A stretch of DNA of 64,000 bases from a candidate division TM6 bacterium SOIL31 (GTDB lineage Bacteria > Babelota > Babeliae > Babelales > Vermiphilaceae): assembly GCA_001468865.1 (NCBI GenBank), contig LDIY01000006.1, forward strand, positions 1 to 64,000, given 5' to 3'. Positions 26,657 through 36,197 of this stretch are shown here, piece after piece. A model generated the notes under the pieces. It was not told where the DNA came from, did not search any database, and saw only the letters and a program-made list of their open reading frames with translations. A program made the position numbers and the translations under genes. Each line of letters begins with the position of its first letter. The first letter of the stretch is position 1.

Positions 26657-27319
26657 TTAATCAATCTCACATTCTCCCCGCACAAAACAAAACGCTTTAT
26701 AAGGATCATCGGTAATACTAAATAATTGTACCTGCTCATCTGTTATCAAATTATGAGTAACCATTTCATTCGTTATCCATTCATAAAAAGGCTTCCAATA
26801 TTCCTTTCCCACCAAAACGATGGGAACCTTTTTCATTTGTTGTGTTTGGATTAGTGTCAAAACTTCTGATAATTCATCTAAGGTGCCAAAGCCACCGGGA
26901 AAAACAATAAAACCACTTGAATATTGCGTTAACAACCATTTACGTGCAAAAAAATAATCCATCGTAAAATATTCTTGCACGCAGGTATTTTTAGGTTCGG
27001 TCAAACCATGAACGCCAATACCAATACTTGTTATTTTAGATTTATCTCCGCCCTTCAGCACCGCCCCACAATTAGCCGCTTCCATAATCCCCGGGCCACC
27101 GCCCGTTAACACGGAAATTCCTTGCTCAACCAATAATGCAGCAACCTTATTGGCTTGATGAGCATATCGATCAGTTTGAGCCAACTTTGAACTACCGAAA
27201 ATAGAAATTATTGGATGAGGTAATTTTGAGACACGCCACGCACCATAAACAATTTGCCAAAAAACGCGTAAAAAATGCCATGCGAGCGTACAACACATTT
27301 GAATTCTTTTAAGTACCAT
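26657..27319 (-). CDS. LOG family protein (putative nucleotide phosphoribohydrolase)
   Basis: 220 residues. It has the LOG signature PGGFGTLDE at about 130-138 and GGGPGIMEAAN at about 75-85 in a Rossmann-like fold. Family members hydrolyse nucleoside 5'-monophosphates to a base plus ribose 5-phosphate. An N-terminal hydrophobic segment (WHFLRVFWQIVYGAW) precedes the domain. The ATG at 27319 follows GGAGAGAG; an earlier codon at 27358 is less likely. Confidence 0.85.
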   Translation of the reverse strand: MVLKRIQMCCTLAWHFLRVFWQIVYGAWRVSKLPHPIISIFGSSKLAQTDRYAHQANKVAALLVEQGISVLTGGGPGIMEAANCGAVLKGGDKSKITSIGIGVHGLTEPKNTCVQEYFTMDYFFARKWLLTQYSSGFIVFPGGFGTLDELSEVLTLIQTQQMKKVPIVLVGKEYWKPFYEWITNEMVTHNLITDEQVQLFSITDDPYKAFCFVRGECEID

Positions 27320-27447
27320 AGATTTACTCTCTCCTTTTTTTATTAAATTAAAGATCATCTATCATATCACGATACAATCGAATTATAGCATGATTAACAT
27401 TCTTCTTTGTGATATATTCACTCAAATCAATAATAAAGGAGCCTTTC

Positions 27448-28461
27448 ATGCAAAAAAGAATTTTACTTTTCTGTTTTATTACCAGCGCCATGCAGATCAA
27501 TGGAATGAAACGACCACACGCGACAACCGCAGCACTTACTGCGCCAAAAAAGAGCTTTCGTAAAAAGGCGTATATTTCTACATCAATAACAACTTCAGAA
27601 GCTGAGAAACATACTATACTATTTGATATAGGATTACTGCCGCCCGAGCTTCAAAATTCCATTATAAGCTATGCAAGCAAGCGCCCCAACGCGCCAAACC
27701 CAAAAACAGCGATCCAACTCATTTGTAACCTCACTCTTATCAGTCCCCACCTAGCCCAACAAATGAAATCTTTATCTTACTGCGATGAAATCATTGATAA
27801 CGTTGCCCATCAATATTGCTGCTCCCATGAAACAATTGCAAAGTATCTCAATTCGCCTGCAGCAAATAGACGTTTAAGCTTACAATATCGATTAATGGAT
27901 TTGTGCTTCAGTGACCCTAAAAACAGTAGGTCGAATAGTCGCCTAGAAAAACTTCTTGCCAAAGGTTGCTCTTTCACTTTTACCTATAACTATAAAACCG
28001 AGCAAAAAAATGCGCTGATGATATCATGCATCAACCCCCACGATATGCGATCTCTTTTTATTGAAAAAGGAGCTGATATTAATGCGGCAACTACGTATGG
28101 ACAGACTCTTTTAATGAAGTTGACAACATATCCCGTCAATTATAATAAGGTGTATGAGCTTCTGAAAGACCCTCACCTTGACCCTAACAAACAAAATAAA
28201 CGAGGAGAAACAGCGCTCTTATGCGCTCTACGTTATAGAAAAACAAGACATTATGACCCCCTCTTTGCCCATATAATAAAAAAACTTCTGAAACGTGGCG
28301 CTGATCCTGAATTACCTGATAAAAAAGGCATTACTCCCCGAAAAATTGCTTTCGCCCGCGGAATCCGGTCTATCATTGATCTCATCGAGGAAGCAATCCT
28401 AAAAAAATCTCGTATCTTATCCCAACACCATCCTCTCTCCCCACAAAACCCTTTAAACTAA
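27448..28461 (+). CDS. Secreted F-box-like/ankyrin protein 2
   Basis: 337 residues. AAAGGAG lies six bases before the ATG at 27448, giving a signal peptide (MQKRILLFCFITSAMQINGM). An F-box-like segment (LLPPELQNSIISYASKR) at about residues 65-110 is followed by the shared YCCSHETIAKYL...LSLQYRLMDLCF region and KGCSFTFTY, then three to four ankyrin repeats (NALMISCINPHD, TLLMKLTTYP, TALLCALRYRK, ITPRKIAFARG). Its domain order matches the proteins at 24216 and 32150. Likely exported effector; inference. Confidence 0.78.
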   Translation: MQKRILLFCFITSAMQINGMKRPHATTAALTAPKKSFRKKAYISTSITTSEAEKHTILFDIGLLPPELQNSIISYASKRPNAPNPKTAIQLICNLTLISPHLAQQMKSLSYCDEIIDNVAHQYCCSHETIAKYLNSPAANRRLSLQYRLMDLCFSDPKNSRSNSRLEKLLAKGCSFTFTYNYKTEQKNALMISCINPHDMRSLFIEKGADINAATTYGQTLLMKLTTYPVNYNKVYELLKDPHLDPNKQNKRGETALLCALRYRKTRHYDPLFAHIIKKLLKRGADPELPDKKGITPRKIAFARGIRSIIDLIEEAILKKSRILSQHHPLSPQNPLN

Positions 28462-28555
28462 TAATCTATTTGAATATTTTATAGGTTTTATGGTATGCTA
28501 TATTTGAAAATAGTATAGTTGCACCAATTGAAAAATTATAAAAAAAGCTCTAAGA

Positions 28556-28587
28556 TTAAGCATTTTTTGATATACTTAATGCTTTAA
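28556..28587 (+). promoter_or_regulatory. Inverted repeat around a TATACT box
   Basis: TTAAGCATT and AATGCTTTAA flank a central stretch containing TATACT (28571-28576), 25-56 bases upstream of the secreted hydrolase gene. It could be an operator on a promoter. Confidence 0.35.
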
Positions 28588-28611
28588 AGCAGTTTTTTAT
28601 AGGAATTACGG

Positions 28612-30114
28612 ATGAATAATACGCTTGGGTGGGTAAAAACTCTTTTTTATATCTGCTGCATTCCCGCACTTTTAATGAACATAAGCCCATTAGATGCGGC
28701 TAAAAAGCGAAAAAAGGCTAAAGATTTTTATGCTTCTCTGCATAATGATCCTCAACCTTTTGAAACACAAGAAACAGGCGATGAGACATGGATTACCATA
28801 TTTGTCCATGGCATTATGAGCATTCAGCCGCATTTAACCATACAAAACGTGATGCGTTTTGTCCGAGATGACGTTAAGGATACGGTATATTCTAAAACCG
28901 TTGAATATATGCGCTTAGATCCTTACTTCTATCTTAATCAAGCAATGCAAGAGTTTGGTCTTAAAAAAATCGATATAAATGACCTTCAACCGGGACATGC
29001 TGCAAACGCTATTGCTCATATTTATGATGACGTAACCAAACTGGTCTCACCTGCAACCACCAGCCATTATTATACTTTTGGATGGTCGGGACTTTTGAGC
29101 CCTTCAGCACGCTATAATGATTCTATTAAACTCTTACAAGCCTTGCATGAAGAGCTTGAAAAAAACTATTGGCCACAGGGCATTTTTCCTAAAATCCGTT
29201 TGATTGGCTATAGTCATGGGGGCAATGTATGCCTTAATATTGCAGCAGCGCGGCAAAATACTATGCCGGATTCTCCGATTTCTATCGATGAATTGATATT
29301 GGTAGGCGTACCCATCCAAACAGAGACCGATTATCTTTCTAATGACCCTATCTTTAAAAAGATATACCACTTCTTCTCTCAAACAGATCGCATACAACGC
29401 ATAGACTTTTTCTCATTTAATCGCGTATTTTCTCGCCGCTATTTCCGAAATAGTAACAATTTCCGCGTTCCTAAGAAACTCATGCAGATCGATATGAAGT
29501 TTACCCGAAGCGCCCGCACATGCCACAATACTGCCAAAAGACGCGCTGCCATGACTGATTACAGCAAACCTGGTATTATTTCAGGTAAATCTCGCTTGCT
29601 CCGGGATTGCTCTCCTGGGCATCTTGAATTTTGGTTTTTTGGTTGGTCACCAAAGCATTATCGTGATAGCTTTGTGATGCACCCACTTCCTGCTTTCATT
29701 ACTATTCCTTATATTTTGCATTACATTAAGCAAATCCGCAGTGATATTGTCACTCCTTATCCTATCACGGTGGATATACGACCGGAATTTGACACCATGC
29801 TCATAAAACAGCGAAAATATGCCAATTTTACTCATATATTCCCTTTCATCTCGCATGAAGAAATGGATAAATTATCTAAGATTGCGTATAAAGTGGCCAT
29901 CGATAGTTCATTTGAAGAAGAATATTTACAACACGTAGAAGATGCTTTTGAGAAAGCAAAAGAGTATTTTCAAGTCTATGATGATCGCAAATCACGCAGT
30001 GGATCATATAAAAGAAACCGTCGTATGCGTAAGCGCAATTTGACCGGCAAAGAAGATCTAGAAAACTTGACCCTTAAAGAAGCATTAGAAGTTGAACCCA
30101 TTATTCCCGCATAA
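28612..30114 (+). CDS. Secreted alpha/beta-fold serine hydrolase (lipase-like)
   Basis: 500 residues with a signal peptide (to about residue 30). The oxyanion-hole motif FVHGIMS is near residue 64 and the nucleophile elbow GYSHGGN near 203, as in lipases and esterases. Asp and His acids of the triad lie further on and are not assigned. The C-terminal 60 residues are charged with an RKSRSGSYKRNRRMRKR basic tract. It precedes rsmA by 15 bases and is probably co-transcribed. Substrate unknown. Confidence 0.75.
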   Translation: MNNTLGWVKTLFYICCIPALLMNISPLDAAKKRKKAKDFYASLHNDPQPFETQETGDETWITIFVHGIMSIQPHLTIQNVMRFVRDDVKDTVYSKTVEYMRLDPYFYLNQAMQEFGLKKIDINDLQPGHAANAIAHIYDDVTKLVSPATTSHYYTFGWSGLLSPSARYNDSIKLLQALHEELEKNYWPQGIFPKIRLIGYSHGGNVCLNIAAARQNTMPDSPISIDELILVGVPIQTETDYLSNDPIFKKIYHFFSQTDRIQRIDFFSFNRVFSRRYFRNSNNFRVPKKLMQIDMKFTRSARTCHNTAKRRAAMTDYSKPGIISGKSRLLRDCSPGHLEFWFFGWSPKHYRDSFVMHPLPAFITIPYILHYIKQIRSDIVTPYPITVDIRPEFDTMLIKQRKYANFTHIFPFISHEEMDKLSKIAYKVAIDSSFEEEYLQHVEDAFEKAKEYFQVYDDRKSRSGSYKRNRRMRKRNLTGKEDLENLTLKEALEVEPIIPA

Positions 30115-30129
30115 AGGTCTAAAAAAACA

Positions 30130-30912
30130 GTGGCATATTCACAAGGCATTCCTTTAAAAAAACAGTTCGGACAACATTTTTTACGAGATACTCGCATCGT
30201 TCACAACATGATCTTTGCCGTAGAAATCAAACCCACCACATCAATTTTTGAAATTGGTTGTGGTGATGGTTTTTTAACCAAATATATTTTGGCAACACCT
30301 GCAGCACGATTAAAGATTTTTGAAATTGATCCTGATTGGGCTAACTACGTTCAAGAAACCTACAAAGATGAACGCATGACAATGATTCTTGATAACTTTC
30401 TTGATATTGATCTGAAAGAACAACTCACTGAACACGCTCCGTGGACAGTGCTTGCCAATTTGCCCTATCAAGTAACGTTTCCTATTCTGCATCGCTTTCA
30501 AGAATACCGCCATTTTCTAAAAGAAGGTGTGGTGATGATTCAAGAAGAAGTTGCACAAAAACTTGTCAAAACAAAGGGACGTGGATACGGATATCCATCA
30601 CTCTTTTTTCAGCACTATTTTGCATTGAAATTGTTAGACAAAGTTCCGCCAACAGCATTTCACCCTGCTCCTAAAGTATTTTCTCGTCTTATTTATTTTA
30701 AACCTCATACAAACGTTATTCCCATTCCCGATGAAGAAAAGTTTTGGAAGTTCATTAAGCATTGCTTTAAGCAACCACGACGTACATTAAAAAATAATTT
30801 GATGCATACGCATTATGCAGTGGAAAAGATTAGTGATGACGTGTTGGGGTTGCGAGCGCAAGAGATGGGGATGAAGGATTTATTGGGGATTTGGGAGCGG
30901 ATCAGGAATTAG
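30130..30912 (+). CDS. rsmA: 16S rRNA dimethyladenosine transferase
   Basis: RsmA/KsgA (260 residues), which dimethylates two adjacent adenines in helix 45 of 16S rRNA. Motifs are KKQFGQHFLRD (residues 10-20), the SAM loop EIGCGDGFLT, and the catalytic NLPYQVTFPIL; FHPAPKVFS and FKQPRRTLKNNL are typical of the C-terminal region. It begins with GTG at 30130, preceded by AAAGG. It lies just downstream of the secreted hydrolase gene. Confidence 0.95.
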   Translation: MAYSQGIPLKKQFGQHFLRDTRIVHNMIFAVEIKPTTSIFEIGCGDGFLTKYILATPAARLKIFEIDPDWANYVQETYKDERMTMILDNFLDIDLKEQLTEHAPWTVLANLPYQVTFPILHRFQEYRHFLKEGVVMIQEEVAQKLVKTKGRGYGYPSLFFQHYFALKLLDKVPPTAFHPAPKVFSRLIYFKPHTNVIPIPDEEKFWKFIKHCFKQPRRTLKNNLMHTHYAVEKISDDVLGLRAQEMGMKDLLGIWERIRN

Positions 30913-30921
30913 TGCTATACT
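30913..30921 (+). promoter_or_regulatory. Extended -10 promoter (TGCTATACT)
   Basis: TG-n-TATACT 45 bases before the secreted protein gene at 30966, immediately after the rsmA stop. The same nonamer occurs before trhO (49755) and tgt (53665). Confidence 0.5.
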
Positions 30922-30965
30922 TAACACAACCTAATTGCTTCAATTTTTAAAACAAGTATCTCTTT

Positions 30966-31649
30966 ATGAATATTAAATTACTTTTATACATATTCTTTTG
31001 CATGCCATATTCACTATTAAATGCTATGGATACGGATCCGGCCCATTTAGCAAAAGAAGAGATATGTATTCTTATGGCACCCTTAGTTGTAAAAACAAAT
31101 AATTTTGTAAAAACGAATAATAATGTTTATAAAATTGAACTAATGCATAAACGCGATCAGCTCGATATCTATAGCACCTTAAAAAATTATACTGCTTATA
31201 TTACAATGGAAAATTTTTACTGCAAACGTTCTCTTTTTTCGCTAACGATCGCCTCTCCTTTATTAAAAGTAGAATGGGGCGATATGCCAATTCCAGCTAA
31301 CATTTTAGAATTAAACGAAAAAAAAGAATGTGTATCCAGCAAAAAACCATTCCAGCACATTGCATCGGCTCTCCGACGACTACACCAACTTGATCCTCAG
31401 GAAAAAGTTTGCATGATTTTAGAACAAGTCGATGATCAAGGAAATATTTTGCTTCCGAATAAAGATAAAAAATTTTGTCTTCTTATCGAAGAACGAAGCT
31501 GTGAGGTAATTAGAAACGCAGATGGAATGATACAACATATTGAAAAAGAACATACCGAAAGACAATATCGTTTTCTCAAAATAAGCGTAGGATCGGCAAT
31601 AGCAATGATCTTTGCCTTTGCATATTACCTAAAATACTTATCAAAATAA
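30966..31649 (+). CDS. Secreted hypothetical protein with C-terminal membrane anchor
   Basis: 227 residues: signal peptide (to about 20), a globular region of mixed strands and helices, and a C-terminal transmembrane helix (about 203-222, ISVGSAIAMIFAFAYYL). No catalytic motif or family was recognised. It converges with the P-loop kinase gene, overlapping by nine bases. Confidence 0.6.
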   Translation: MNIKLLLYIFFCMPYSLLNAMDTDPAHLAKEEICILMAPLVVKTNNFVKTNNNVYKIELMHKRDQLDIYSTLKNYTAYITMENFYCKRSLFSLTIASPLLKVEWGDMPIPANILELNEKKECVSSKKPFQHIASALRRLHQLDPQEKVCMILEQVDDQGNILLPNKDKKFCLLIEERSCEVIRNADGMIQHIEKEHTERQYRFLKISVGSAIAMIFAFAYYLKYLSK

Positions 31650-32153
31650 TTGTAGAATTACCTCACACGCCTCTTGAACAGAAACAACAGAAGTATCAAT
31701 AATTAAATCAATGGGCCACGTAGAACTTTTATCAAAAGAGCTCATAACAAAATCCCGACACCGTGCAGCTCTCTGTGCACTACGCTGCAAATAGTGAGTA
31801 CGTTTTGTATCTCGCTCTAAAAGAATATCTAAAGGAGCAGTAACAATAATTTTAGTAATTGTTGCGGCTCCTTTTAATTTTTTTTCCATCTGAGGTTCAT
31901 ACGTATTTGTATCGATGATAACGTTTATATTGTTGCGTAAATACTCATTAGTTTTTGCTAGTAAAAGTTCTATATTTTCTTCTACTTCATCAAAATCTAC
32001 CACCACCCATTCTTCTTTTTTTGCATTAAACTGCTTACATACATATTTTGAAAGCGTTGACTTACCAGCACAGGATGGTCCCATGAGTATGATTACTTGC
32101 GTAGATTCAATTCTCAGCACAAAGCAGCATAAAAATATAATGATATTTTTCAT
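31641..32153 (-). CDS. Secreted P-loop kinase-like protein
   Basis: 170 residues. A hydrophobic signal-like segment (residues 2-16, IIIFLCCFVLRIEST) leads directly into the Walker A loop GPSCAGKST (25-33). A VVVDFDE motif (about 53) and a VIIDTNTY motif suggest a kinase or phosphotransferase of the P-loop nucleoside/antibiotic kinase type. The hydrophobic part may instead be the first buried strand of the fold, so export is uncertain. The start overlaps the stop of the upstream F-box/ankyrin gene (ATGA), implying joint expression. Confidence 0.68.
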   Translation of the reverse strand: MKNIIIFLCCFVLRIESTQVIILMGPSCAGKSTLSKYVCKQFNAKKEEWVVVDFDEVEENIELLLAKTNEYLRNNINVIIDTNTYEPQMEKKLKGAATITKIIVTAPLDILLERDTKRTHYLQRSAQRAARCRDFVMSSFDKSSTWPIDLIIDTSVVSVQEACEVILQLF

Positions 32154-33205
32154 TTGCTTCTGCTGTTAAAATCTACTGCCGCCTTTTGCAACAAATTAAT
32201 AAGTAGTTGATTCCCACTTTCTTCAGCCAGTGCAAGCGGCGTTTTTCCATCCCTATTCATAGCCAGAGGATTTGCACCCTTTTCAAGTAACTGTTCTGCA
32301 ATCATACAAATAAATGGAGCTCTTTGCATTTCCTGTTGGCAACCCTGATTGCAATGATTTTGACCAGAAGCATGGTTCTTGAGTCCATAAAAACAACAAT
32401 GCAACGGTGTATCCTTATTACCATCTCGGTAATTAACTTTGAATGCTTTATGTTGCAACAAATCAGAAATTACCGATGTATTAAAAAATCTTAAAGCTAA
32501 CAGAGAGGCATTTTGTTTGGAAGGTATCCACATATGGTCATTCCATCTAAATTTTGAGGATGTTAGGATATTAATATCAGCGCAATTGCTGATAAGCCAT
32601 TGCGCTATTTCATCACTTTTTTTTAAAATGTTTAAGTATATCGGTACAGAATATCTCGGTACAAGCAGAATCTTAAGTAACACTGTTGGCACCTCTTTTT
32701 CATAAGTAAAATCTAAATCCAAGCCTAATGATTTCATTTTATTGGCATCGCTGATAATAAAATTATGCCAATTGCAATCGGAATAAAAAAAGGCTCTTTG
32801 CAGGGCAAGCCGTTTATTGGCAGCTCTTGTGCATAACATTCTCGCAACATCTATATCAGAACAACGATAGCGTTTAGAAAGCTGTTTAATCCATCCAAGA
32901 GTTCTTTGATTATCATTCACATAATCATTAAGAAATTTATTGGTACAAGCAAGCGCATTAAAAATTTGCGCTGCTTCTCTTAACGTTTCTGCGCTACTAT
33001 GAGTTGCGATGAATCGAACAATATTTATGTCTATCTCTTTTGGAAAATCAGGACGAAATGTTCCTCGATAAACATTAGTTTTTTCTATTTTTGGTCTTTC
33101 ATAACAATACGACCTGGCGCGACGACATTTCATTTTCGTCAACATCGCATGTGTGTGAATTGAAGAAATGCTGAAGATGATTAAGATGAGTGTTTTTTTG
33201 TTCAT
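32150..33205 (-). CDS. Secreted F-box-like/ankyrin protein 3
   Basis: 351 residues from the ATG at 33205, which yields a signal peptide (to about residue 20, IHTHA). The longer open frame upstream runs into repeat sequence and is not believed. An F-box-like segment (DFPKEIDINIVRFIATH...ACTNKFLNDYVND) at about 52-100 is followed by YRCSDIDVARML and KRLALQRAFFY, the motif LGLDLDFTY, and several ankyrin repeats (DTPLHCCFYGL, KTPLALAEESGN). It is third of three paralogues with the same order. The last four bases overlap the P-loop kinase gene. Confidence 0.78.
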   Translation of the reverse strand: MNKKTLILIIFSISSIHTHAMLTKMKCRRARSYCYERPKIEKTNVYRGTFRPDFPKEIDINIVRFIATHSSAETLREAAQIFNALACTNKFLNDYVNDNQRTLGWIKQLSKRYRCSDIDVARMLCTRAANKRLALQRAFFYSDCNWHNFIISDANKMKSLGLDLDFTYEKEVPTVLLKILLVPRYSVPIYLNILKKSDEIAQWLISNCADINILTSSKFRWNDHMWIPSKQNASLLALRFFNTSVISDLLQHKAFKVNYRDGNKDTPLHCCFYGLKNHASGQNHCNQGCQQEMQRAPFICMIAEQLLEKGANPLAMNRDGKTPLALAEESGNQLLINLLQKAAVDFNSRSK

Positions 33206-33224
33206 GATGATTTTCTTTTGTTTA

Positions 33225-33391
33225 ACCCTTCGACACTTCCTCCTTCGCATAAAGCTTCGGAGGACACAGCAGGGCGAACGGGGTTGGGATTTTTCTTTTT
33301 TCCGTTCGTACTGATACTTCGTCAAGCTCAGTAGTAACGCCCGCTTGCTTGCCCGCAGAAGCTTTAGCGAAGGCGGGTCGAAGTATACGAA
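33225..33391. repeat. Cluster of CCCTTCGA / CCGTTCG repeats with nested TCCGCC-type elements
   Basis: One unit runs from ACCCTTCGACACTTCC to AGGGCGAACGGGG (33225-33283). A second runs from CCGTTCGTACTGATAC to TCGAAGTATACGAACG (33301-33391). Both contain an inner GAAGCTTTAGCGAAGG-like palindrome (CTCCTTCGCATAAAGC; GCAGAAGCTTTAGCGAAGG). Confidence 0.7.
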
Positions 33392-33519
33392 CGTTTTTGT
33401 ATTGGACTGTTCTACTGAGCGTGTGCCCGCGAAAGTAGGGCCGTAATTGAGTCGCTAATACAAGAATGATGGAAAAAAAAAGTGAATTAAAATAGAGACT
33501 TATAACCTATTGAAACATC

Positions 33520-33640
33520 TGTATGAGCGAATTAGGCTGTGAAGCCTGTGAACAGACTGAGAGCGAGTTATGTTTCACAGGAATCCAAGGGAACCATTGG
33601 TGTCCGTGGTGTGGAGGGTTGACAAGAACCCTTCACGTAC
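33520..33640 (+). other. Hairpin-rich stretch, possible structured RNA
   Basis: Three consecutive hairpins: CCTGTGAA/TTCACAGG (33545-33581), CCAA/TTGG (33585-33600) and GGGTT/AACCC (33616-33631). A 75-codon frame from 33523 with two CxxC pairs crosses it, but it has no ribosome-binding site and runs into mreB. Function not known. Confidence 0.3.
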
Positions 33641-33645
33641 AATTT

Positions 33646-34698
<1,053 letters not shown>

Positions 34699-34720
34699 CT
34701 ATTTTCCTTAATTATCATTT

Positions 34721-35947
34721 TTAATACGCAATTTCGACACCTAATGATATCTTATTTGTTTTTGCAACATTATGAGATTCAAACAGCATCGCAGGAACAT
34801 CCCATCTAAAGAAAAGAATTGGATCTATAGGATGCTTTGTATTTTGCTTACCAAAATCATAAAAGATATCAACCGTAAAATAATCCGATCCCCATTTAGA
34901 TCTTTTTTCCACTTGCGATAAATCTACCGGAAACTGTGGATCACACCGACGATCGCACCAATTATCTTTCCAGTGGGCGGTGAGTGTGTAATGAAGCCCC
35001 ACACCAAGACCTCCACGCATATTTTCTAAAATAAAATAAGGTGAAAATGCGAGCGTTGGCCCTGGATTGATGTGCGCGGGCCCCACAATAGGCCCAAAAA
35101 TATTTGGTTCACTTGCAACCATTGGCATGCGAGCTATTGTTGTTCGCGCAAAGCGTTTACTGATCTGCAACAAAAAGCCAACTTTAATATCTTCTTTTAG
35201 TTCAAATAACGCATCACCTTTTACATACATACCACCAAATCCATTGCCACCATAAGGAATGGATGCAGCATTATATAAAACCGTTTTGACGCCGGTTGGT
35301 ATATAACCACCGACGGATAAACCTGCCCAAATTCTGCGACATTTGAGTGTATATTCCCACATGCTGCCACCGCGAAAAAAAAGATCTATATCACTGATAC
35401 CATGCTGTGCTGAATCATTTTCAATCAATCCAATTTCTTCAAATGCAAGACGCCGTGATTGTTCAATTTCTGCAATGTCACCCGGTTTAAGATGACGCGC
35501 TCTCTGCGTATCTAATAAAAAGGTCTGACGACTATTAGTTTTAAAAAATAATAGTTCAGCACCAAATGCCCAATGACATCCAAGATTTTGGTAATAACGC
35601 AGTGCAAAGCCTTCACCTTGAATACGTCCATTAACAAAAAAGGGAAGCTCGTGTCCCAATAAATCCGAACGCAAAGGAGTTTTGCCGGTAATTTCTAATA
35701 ACGATGTTGCCAGCGTATTTAAATCGAATATTCCAAATAATTCCGGAATACCAATCGTTTTTTCATCAGTTGCAAATGCTTCACTTGCCGTTATTGCAAG
35801 AAAGGAAAGTTCAAACGATGAAGGCAAATCTGCTATGAAAAATTGTTGTGGTAAGAATAAAGGAATAAATCGGTTATCATAAATTTCAGCACGCACCAGC
35901 TGAGATATACCTAAAAGAATGATTAAAAAAGAAAATTTTTTCGACAT
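34721..35947 (-). CDS. Outer-membrane beta-barrel protein
   Basis: 408 residues from the ATG at 35947 (signal peptide to about residue 19). An earlier in-frame extension to 36058 is not believed because it lacks a signal and a ribosome site. The mature protein alternates beta strands and ends with GVEIAY, a typical outer-membrane C-terminal aromatic signature. No specific porin family was recognised. It lies 25 bases upstream of mreB on the same strand and is probably co-transcribed. A CGAAAATGCGCTAT box lies 83 bases upstream of its start. Confidence 0.68.
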   Translation of the reverse strand: MSKKFSFLIILLGISQLVRAEIYDNRFIPLFLPQQFFIADLPSSFELSFLAITASEAFATDEKTIGIPELFGIFDLNTLATSLLEITGKTPLRSDLLGHELPFFVNGRIQGEGFALRYYQNLGCHWAFGAELLFFKTNSRQTFLLDTQRARHLKPGDIAEIEQSRRLAFEEIGLIENDSAQHGISDIDLFFRGGSMWEYTLKCRRIWAGLSVGGYIPTGVKTVLYNAASIPYGGNGFGGMYVKGDALFELKEDIKVGFLLQISKRFARTTIARMPMVASEPNIFGPIVGPAHINPGPTLAFSPYFILENMRGGLGVGLHYTLTAHWKDNWCDRRCDPQFPVDLSQVEKRSKWGSDYFTVDIFYDFGKQNTKHPIDPILFFRWDVPAMLFESHNVAKTNKISLGVEIAY

Positions 35948-36029
35948 TGAACTACCCTGCTTATAAAACCCATGCTTTGCTGTTCTTTGCATAGGAACCT
36001 CAATTAAAGATTTCTGATTCTGTATCATC

Positions 36030-36043
36030 ATAGCGCATTTTCG
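36030..36043 (-). promoter_or_regulatory. CGAAAATGCGCTAT promoter box
   Basis: Minus-strand CGAAAATGCGCTAT, continuing as TATGAT. The identical 14-mer is found upstream of the SurA-like gene at 40844-40857. It is probably the -10 region of the outer-membrane protein gene. Confidence 0.4.
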
Positions 36044-36197
36044 CTTTTTTAAAAGCACAAAGCTTCCTTAAAATGATCGACTCATCCTATGTGTTCTTCA
36101 TAGCTTTATGGCAAGGAGAAAGCTTGTCGAAGAATAGTAAATCATGGTACAATCAACCCACAACTTTTAATAAAAAATAAATTCGAAAACCAATGAT

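Larger units (their letters stand above)
33206..33645. other. Gene-free 440-base repeat and hairpin region
   Basis: Between two minus-strand genes. It holds the repeat cluster at 33225-33391, a TTGTATT/AATACAA inverted repeat (33397-33463), and the structured stretch described separately at 33520-33640. No convincing protein gene. Confidence 0.6.

Noticed and set aside
33206-33325. N-terminal extension of the third F-box/ankyrin protein
   Set aside because: The extension is read from repeat sequence, and a good signal peptide begins at 33205.
33520-33640. Possible group II intron domain V
   Set aside because: The GGGTT/AACCC hairpin does not have the conserved domain V triad, length or bulge, and no reverse transcriptase is nearby.
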